Assembly (NCBI GenBank): GCA_021229015.1
Contig: CM037778.1
Span: 82,193,842-82,257,841, forward strand
Direction: 5' to 3'
Source of the DNA: Solen grandis
Taxonomy: Eukaryota > Mollusca > Bivalvia > Adapedonta > Solenidae
Length of the DNA: 64,000 nt
Shown here: one piece after another, positions 57,545 through 64,000 of the stretch
How the letters are laid out: every line of letters starts with the position of its first letter
How positions within the stretch are numbered: position 1 is the first letter of the stretch
Made by a program: the position numbers and the translations under genes
The notes under the pieces: model-generated
What the model was told of the DNA's origin: nothing
Database searches by the model: none
What the model saw: the letters and a program-made list of their open reading frames with translations, nothing else

Positions 57545-58804
57545 ATGGACAATAGTAAGGCTGTCAGAAGGGGGCGTTTATATGCGTGTCTGCATTGCAG
57601 TAGCCGTAAACAGACGTACGTGGCCGAAAGGTACAGGGTTATTGACCATGTCCTTAAACATCATCTTAGTCTGGATGAGGCTGCTTTCTACTGCAACCTG
57701 TGCATGTTTAGATGTCTGACCAGAGATCAACTGGAAAAACATCTAACAGGGTATAAGAGACATGTCATGATGGCTGGAACACTTGGATCAGGGGCAACTG
57801 GGCGCCAGTTCTTGACATCAAACCCGACGCCAAAGCAGATCCTGGAGGGAGTCGATTATATACAGGCCATGCCAGATCAAGTAGACGAGCAGTCCTCTAC
57901 CCCAAATGATCCGTTAGAGACATCAGTTCCCTCAGTGATCACCGGCCAGGATCTCGTGACAGTCAGGCTGGCCCCCGATGTGTTAGCTGCTTTGCTATCA
58001 CCCAGGGTGGGAACGAATGAGCAGCAGCCATGTACAAGAAGCAGGTTGGAGGAAATTGACAACACCACTCTGCCATACGACCCGTTGCTGCCCAGCCTTT
58101 CTGGTACATGTATGGCACCGGTCAGCAGTTGGTATACTGCAACCACCTGCACGGCGTTGGGAGTAACCAACTCCCTGCTTAGTCAGCCGAGGGTATCCTG
58201 CACCTCAGTGCCAGAGTATGTGCCATCCAAAATAAAGGCTCCTGTACACACCATACGGCCCACTCCGCTGAACACACCAGAGTTGAGATATTCTCCTAGT
58301 CGGACGCCTGAGACCCCCAGGTTCCCCTCTATCAATCAAGAGGAGAACGTATTAGATCAGATTCTGGGGACCGCTACACCTATGGTGTTTTCACCACCAC
58401 CTGGGGAAGAGAAGTTGCCAGCCAACACCACCAGGGAGATCGGCTGCCAGACTCTGACTCAGGAGGAGCAACTTGACAACAGATACTCTCCGGTGACAGC
58501 AACCCTTGGACACCTTGACAAAACCTTGGAGGTAGCCCTGGGAAAGATTGTTTCATCCCTTGATGCGAACAACAGGCTCACGCGCCACATTAGCCAGTCC
58601 TTGGAGGGTTTCTCGGAGACGCTCAGATCCCTCTCCCGCTCAGTCGAGCGGATTGCAGACGATAAACGACGCCAAACGCTAAGGGAAGAGAACAGCTCCC
58701 GGCACGAGAAGCGCCCTCGGTTAGAAGACCGAGAAAACCTACCATCTGTCAAGTCTACAGTCATCAAGAAGGCATCATCTAGAAAAAAATCATGCTACAT
58801 GTAA
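57545..58804 (+). CDS. Additional Gypsy ORF: two C2H2-like zinc fingers plus basic C-terminus
   Basis: 419 residues from ATG 57545, intact, on the same strand after integrase and before the polypurine tract, i.e. in the env position. There is no signal peptide or membrane segment, so it is not an envelope. Near the N-terminus CLHC...H...HH (second Cys to first His 16 residues) and CNLC...H...H (12 residues, then H-x6-H) make two atypical zinc fingers, in GRLYACLHCSSRKQTYVAER and FYCNLCMFRCLTRDQLEKHL. The middle is Pro/Thr/Ser-rich and probably disordered. The C-terminal part (about 320-419) has a heptad-like segment, LDKTLEVALGKIVSSLDANN, then a strongly basic tail (KKASSRKKS). I know of similar uncharacterised proteins in molluscs but no assigned function. 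Nucleic-acid binding or nuclear targeting of the element is a reasonable inference. Confidence 0.85.
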   Translation: MDNSKAVRRGRLYACLHCSSRKQTYVAERYRVIDHVLKHHLSLDEAAFYCNLCMFRCLTRDQLEKHLTGYKRHVMMAGTLGSGATGRQFLTSNPTPKQILEGVDYIQAMPDQVDEQSSTPNDPLETSVPSVITGQDLVTVRLAPDVLAALLSPRVGTNEQQPCTRSRLEEIDNTTLPYDPLLPSLSGTCMAPVSSWYTATTCTALGVTNSLLSQPRVSCTSVPEYVPSKIKAPVHTIRPTPLNTPELRYSPSRTPETPRFPSINQEENVLDQILGTATPMVFSPPPGEEKLPANTTREIGCQTLTQEEQLDNRYSPVTATLGHLDKTLEVALGKIVSSLDANNRLTRHISQSLEGFSETLRSLSRSVERIADDKRRQTLREENSSRHEKRPRLEDRENLPSVKSTVIKKASSRKKSCYM

Positions 58805-59583
58805 ATGGCAACTGGCTAGCTTTAAAATTTTCACAGAACTTTAACTTTTTCCTTGTGGACCAATGTATTTTGAAATCAGGTTAATATTTTCACAACATCA
58901 TGCCAGTTTGCTCCTATTTTGTCATTGTAATTTAGGTTTAGTTGTTTAGAGATACTATGGTCATGCTTGGTACCCATTGAATGTTATGCATAGCTCAACC
59001 TCATAAGATTGTTTGTTATTACTGTTTTAATGTAAAAGTTAAACTGCTCAAAGGGATACTTGCTCAAGCCATTTCTTGAATAGTGTAATTCAACACGGGT
59101 CATAAGTTGTCAGTTATTTATGCTTAAAGTATTTATATTTACCTGTTATTTTTTCAATTGTTGACAGATTTTATTTAAAGAACAAATCATCAACGTGTAA
59201 ATTTGGGTTTGTTATCTTTAAGGTAGTTCGCCGCCTGGTTGAGTGTTTTAACTAAATGTTGAATACATACTCTTAAGTCTTTGTGTTTTATGCTTTAATG
59301 TGTTTCACCACAAAGTGATACAATGCCAGTATTATGAAGTTAGTAGGTGGCACCAGCAAATGTTAAGGTGTCCCTGACTATGTAGTTTTAAGGTGGTTCA
59401 TAGCCATTATTTAACTTAACGTTCAACATGATAAAAATTAGATGTCAAAGTTGTTTATATTTTATGGTGGTTCTTCATGATGTCATATGATGACAATGTT
59501 TTATTGTAAAGATAAGGTGGTCCAGACTTGATTTTATGAACATGGTTATTTAAGACATGTATGGCAACAGGAGTTGTGCCATG
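58805..59583 (+). other. Untranslated 3' region of the Ty3/Gypsy element
   Basis: About 780 bp without coding signal between the third ORF and the polypurine tract. Short direct repeats of aaggtggt(t/c)c-type words recur near 59220, 59390, 59465 and 59515. Confidence 0.6.
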
Positions 59584-59600
59584 GAAAACTGGGGGGGCAG
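59584..59600 (+). promoter_or_regulatory. Polypurine tract
   Basis: ggaaaactgggggggcag directly abuts the TG of the 3' LTR, the usual plus-strand primer site. Confidence 0.75.
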
Positions 59601-60497
59601 TGTAATGCCCTAGGGTGTTACCTTTTCTTATTTCTTCTTCTTTCATTCTTTGGCATGTTTTTTTTTCTTTGGATGCTATTTACGGGCAACACTACTTTAA
59701 ACTGGTTGTTATCCTTGTTAAATTCACAGGACAACAACTCAAGACTTCGTAATATGCCAGTATGTGTCTAAATTCCTAACTTCTGGGACTTGATTTCCCT
59801 GTGTTTTCCACGGCAAAATCTTGTTTATGTAACCAGTTTTCGCGATGTTTACATTGCTTTCCAGCATCAATTCTGATGTTGATATAGTTTGTATTTCCTA
59901 GTCAGATGTATTAATCCATGATTTAAGTTATTTCCTCACTGTTTATGTAAACAAACACTCGTTAAATGTCAGTATTTAGTATATTTTTCAGGATCTCACT
60001 CTGACTGTGAGCATCGTCCGCCATATTGATTTTCAATGTGAGCAAGTTGCCTAGCAACAGCTGTGGCGGTTTGTTTGAATATCTGTCATAAATCTTTAAA
60101 GCAGAACGATGTTTCATCAATTAAATGCCAGAAAGCGTACATATGAGGTTAATGTCATTTGTATTTAATTCTTTTTGTTTTAAGAAAATATAAATATTGG
60201 TAAATTTCCCTATGTTTTTATAGGCTTTTCATTCTTTTTATCGGAGCCCACACTACACACTGTGAACTGTGTTTCAAACAGATCAAAAGTGTGAGTTGTG
60301 AATTCACCCTTTTTGGGTGTGTGCCTCCCATTTTTTGAGGGTGTGAACTGCTGTTGGGTATTTAAAAAAAAGGTTCCCCCCCATTTCGGGGACCCAAATT
60401 TCACGATAGGGTGCGTTTGGGTCTGTGTTTTATTTCGGCATTTCTGTTTTAAAAATTTGCAATCAGATAGGGTTAAGTTTAATTACTTTCGTTCTTG
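59601..60497 (+). repeat. 3' LTR of the Ty3/Gypsy element, cut by a gap
   Basis: Equivalent to 50357-51257 of the 5' LTR. It is nearly identical up to about 60185, then differs by many single-base insertions, deletions and homopolymer changes until the Ns. The last ~510 bp of the LTR are missing. Confidence 0.88.
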
Positions 60498-60597
60498 NNN
60501 NNNNNNNNNNNNNNNNNNNNNNNNNNNNNNNNNNNNNNNNNNNNNNNNNNNNNNNNNNNNNNNNNNNNNNNNNNNNNNNNNNNNNNNNNNNNNNNNN
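60498..60597. other. Assembly gap of 100 Ns
   Basis: A placeholder gap. It hides the rest of the 3' LTR and the start of the neighbouring repeat. Open frames that run through it are meaningless. Confidence 0.98.
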
Positions 60598-61790
60598 ACA
60601 GAGGCGTAATAACGCGAATTTGAAACTCTTAATTACGCGAAATAAAGGCGTAAAACGCAAATCAAAGGCGTAATGACGTCAAAAAAAGGCGTAAAAACGC
60701 GTAGTTGAAACACGTAATAACGCGAAACAAAGGCGTGATAACGCGAAACAAAGGCGTGATAAAGTTAAAAGGCATAATTACGAGAAATTGAAAATTGTAC
60801 GTAATAAGAGGATTCTCATTTACGCAAGGTTTAACGCAGTTGTTTTTCGTTAATACAAGACATGTTGCGACTTACCGGTATACCGGTATATTGCAATACT
60901 CTTCTAGAGAAATACATGTATTGTGTACCACATGGCACATTCCGCAACATTGAGTCTTCACCATTCGATAGCGAATTCGTAAGTTTAGCCTGTGAAGTGA
61001 GCGTATGCGCGAAGAGTGCGTGTGATCAGTCAAGTGACGGAAAATGAAAATAGAAAATCGAAATATAGTTTTCATATCGTTCGTAACGCTATTGCCTGTG
61101 ATGGGGAAACCAACCATTATTTTTAGAAACGCGAATTGTTGCAATGGCAGAGCATGCGTATGTAGATGGGTATTGATAGACGTAATACACACATATAGTT
61201 AAACATCAAATTCTTGGTCATTGATCATCTTTGAGCGAGCTGCTTTAAGCTGAAAAAATATACTAAGCGTTATTACATCATTTAAGATTTCGTTATGATG
61301 TTAATTAACTTGCCATTAAACATGTTATATCTCACAAAAATATATATGATAACTTTCTATCCTACCAGCATTTTATACATGTATTGTACTGCGTATTGCT
61401 ATTCCCTCATTGCAATATGTATCGTATCGGAAGCAGACTGGCAAGTCATAGTCATAGTTATAACGGGTTTCAACTTGTCGTTATTACGCCTTTATTTCGC
61501 GTAAACATGCCTTTTTTCGCATTAATACACTTCTGTTTTTCGTTATAACGCCTTTGGTGTGCGTTTTTACGAGTTTAAATTTCGCGTTATTACAACTTTG
61601 TTTTGCACTATAATGTCTTTGTTTCGTGCTATAATGCCTTTTAATCGCGTAATAATGCCTTTCTCCGCATAATAACGCCTTATGTTCTCGTTATAATGCA
61701 TTTTTGGCGTAGTTATGCGTTCCTCTGCGTTATAACGAGTTTATTAGCGTAAAAATGCCTTTATTTTGCATTATTACGACTTAATAAATA
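60598..61790. mobile_element. Foldback-like element with arms made of a ~21-bp GCGTAATAACGCG repeat
   Basis: Left arm 60598-60800: aggcgtaataacgcgaa and variants, with two exact tandem units of aggcgtgataacgcgaaaca near 60730-60770. Right arm about 61470-61785: the same unit inverted (ttcgcgttattacaac, cgttataacgcctt, cgtaataatgcctt) in at least fourteen diverged copies. The ~660-bp middle is unique and without a gene. Inverted arms built of short tandem units are the layout of foldback (FB-type) elements. The left end lies in the gap. Confidence 0.7.
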
Positions 61791-64000
61791 TATTTTTGTT
61801 AGTCGAAAAAAAGGCCATAAATAAGGAGAACCCAGAAGAACCACCGATCTCCCGCAAGTCATGGGTATAGGCAACTTGATAAAAAAGTACATATTTAAAT
61901 TGTAACAAAAGATAAACTCTAGAATTGAAATAACAGATTATGTTTACGCTTGACTACTATTCCAGTACGTTCTGCCCATCCAATACGTATAGAATAGAGG
62001 TATACGAAGGTACTAAACGAGGAAAAACAGACAAACAAAAGTGTCAAAAAAGAATGATAATTTTCAATTATTTTAATATTTGAATCGAATGAACGAGGAA
62101 TGTAGTAAAACAAACGTGCTTAGGTTTGTCGTGGCAATTGTACTGAACATATTAAAGGCCAAGCAGCTGTTTATATGTAAGAAGAAAAAAAGTTTGTTTA
62201 CATGTATAGGACTACATGACTTTTTCTACTTACCCAAGACTTTCGATTTTATCATTTTTATGTTGTTTACACAGTTTCTATAATGGGTTAGTTCAAATAC
62301 AAAGAAAATATGTGAACAGTGCTAAACAAAGAGAAATAACAGTTAGTCACTAGTTATTTAATAACATCAAAATTATTCACCGTACTGGTAATTCAATTAG
62401 GTCAAATAAGCTGTGTTCTCTTTAAAATGTTTGCACATTATTACCTCCCTTAGATACTCTAATGCCTTTCGGTGAAGCACGCATGGGGCAGTAATACTCC
62501 GGCATTTTCGCTCAACTTTCATTTTTCAAATTACAGTTTAATACTTTTAATACACATTCAGTAAATAATTTTTTTTAAATATTTCCACCCAGTTGTGTTT
62601 GTGTTTTACCTTCAAAAGTAAGAATGCTGGAATGCAATATTTATTTACAAGAGACAATTTATTCAATTAATGAATTTATACCATTATTAATGTTGAGTAA
62701 AGTGTCTGTGAAATAATGACCAATTATATCTGAAAATAGATTTATCTCATAAAATGATATATTGTTACCATCAAAAATGTATACAACTAAATCAAAACTC
62801 ATTAAATTTGCTTATAAAATATAAATGAAACTGTTTTAAAACAAACAACAACAAAAATAAATTAATACCTTACATATTGAAAGTTTCCCTAGATATCTAA
62901 TAAAAAAAATAACTGTTCTATATATATTTCATCATGAGCAAAACCACAAAAAATAAAGAATTATCTTTTATGTGTAAATATTATATTTTACAAAACCGCT
63001 TGTCTGTTTACATGTACTACAATGACATATTTTTTTCAAACTTACTTTGTTATTATCATTTCTTTAGTTATTGAGACCGACAGTTTTATGATAGTGTTGT
63101 TTTTTTTCCTGTACCATAGACATATTTATAATGGTATGGCACAATAGATAACACATAATTTGACTGATTTCACACTTTAAATAGCCCTTGGTAATATACC
63201 ATAATGTGAAAGACAGACAAACAGTACATTTTATTGACGAGAATCTGTATGTGAAAAACGGATACACTAATACGATGTATTTTTACTTATTGTGAATCAA
63301 CCACAAACATGGTTGAAATCACTATCTTGTCTAAAGTAAGTCAGTAAAATCTTGGTGTAACAACATATTCCGAAATGTTAAGAAATTATTCATAATCTCA
63401 TATACAGATATATACAGGCCTTATATATACTCCTGTTTTATACTTTAAAATCAGTGCTTAAAACATTTAAGATCTTAGAGAAAGACTAAACAATCTTATG
63501 TCAGTTTGTCGAACTCGTACACTTTTCAAGGAATCATGTATTAATATATATTGCTAAAAGTTAAGGTACGGGAGATGGTGTACGTTGAGATGTAATTACA
63601 AGACATCATAAACATATCAGTAGTACAAAATCAGGCATACTACAGGTAGGTTACGTGGGTCAACTAAGTAGGGCTACCAGAAGAAAGGTGGCTTTAAAGA
63701 AATAGGGTCACTAGATGTGTATTTAATTAACGAGAGGCGACAGAACTGGGTCAGATTTAGCAATGTATCGGAAGTGGACCATGGAATATTAAGCAACTAA
63801 TAGAGTTATATGTAAACAATGTATAATTGTTTTTCCAAAAGCTTTTTTATGCAAAAAAAATAAATAAGTTGAGTAGGAAGTAGCTACTGTATGATATATC
63901 CTAAGAAACTTCGCATACGGAAAAGCTATATAGGAGTCCTGCTTCACGAAAAGTTAAATATGCTCTCACACTGTGAAAGGCAAGTTTCGTGAGGTATGTG
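61791..64000. other. AT-rich stretch to the end of the window, no gene seen
   Basis: The short open frames here are of low complexity and without motifs. The last 600 bp include a slightly GC-richer patch (63560-63760) without a recognisable feature. Confidence 0.5.

Larger units (their letters stand above)
50357..60497 (+). mobile_element. Ty3/Gypsy LTR retrotransposon with an additional 3' ORF
   Basis: Long terminal direct repeats start TGTAATGCCCTAGG at 50357 and 59601. The order is LTR, tRNA-Leu primer site, gag, pol (protease, reverse transcriptase, RNase H, integrase), a separate zinc-finger ORF, a polypurine tract and the LTR. Integrase follows RT/RNase H, which defines the Ty3/Gypsy order. 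In the first ~580 bp the two LTRs differ at about one site (g/a near 50567/59816), so the insertion is recent. The right LTR runs into a gap, so the 3' flank and target duplication are unknown. The pol frame is broken, so this copy is not autonomous as assembled. Confidence 0.92.

Noticed and set aside
60298..60673. Open frames running through the Ns
   Set aside because: They exist only because Ns contain no stop codon.

Overview
The window is AT-rich metazoan DNA with introns, short real exons and dense repeats. It most likely comes from a bivalve mollusc. The evidence is a divergent HSPA12-type HSP70 gene, a B-box/TRIM-like gene with a C-terminal propeller, a tRNA-headed SINE with the molluscan Meta-type central domain, and repeats with AGCTCACCTGAGC termini. 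The species cannot be named from sequence alone.

Layout. 1-1.4 kb: no gene. 1.4-6.2 kb (minus strand): a two-exon TRIM-like gene with two B-boxes, a coiled coil and a beta-propeller, plus a decayed copy of its 3' end downstream; its intron holds a GTCCGC minisatellite and a GA tract. 7.2-11.5 kb: a Meta-type SINE, a ~140-bp tandem repeat, a decayed Tx1/L1-like LINE cut by a 100-N gap, and a 113-bp CG-rich tandem repeat. 13.2-15.5 kb: a CpG-rich island of virus-like genes (an 85-aa unknown, a BIR/IAP protein and a PC4-like protein with one stop), into which a 462-bp foldback MITE has inserted. 19.16-25.50 kb: a complete Polinton/Maverick-like insertion of 6338 bp with a perfect 6-bp target duplication (AATATC), very long terminal inverted repeats (~1.7 and ~2.4 kb), a packaging ATPase preceded in frame by a zinc finger, a small frameshifted gene, and an adenain-like protease. 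It has no polymerase, integrase or capsid gene.

25.5-30.9 kb: no gene seen. 30.9-42.7 kb (minus strand): an HSPA12-type gene whose six exons were placed by splice sites and phase; its 8-kb fifth intron carries a decayed BEL/Pao LTR retrotransposon. 43.6-48.6 kb: two repeats with the same termini but unrelated tandem-repeat cores, separated by a decayed Ty3/Gypsy relic. 50.4-60.5 kb: a young Ty3/Gypsy element with ~1.4-kb LTRs, a tRNA-Leu primer site, gag, a frameshifted pol and an additional 3' ORF encoding a two-zinc-finger protein. 60.5-61.8 kb: a gap, then a foldback-like element whose arms are arrays of a ~21-bp GCGTAATAACGCG unit. 61.8-64 kb: no gene seen.

Host coding content is therefore two minus-strand genes of families that are expanded in bivalves and linked to stress and innate immunity. 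Nearly everything else is mobile or virus-derived. Many frames are broken by single-base changes. Some may be assembly errors, because sequence beside the second gap looks poor; others are clear decay.
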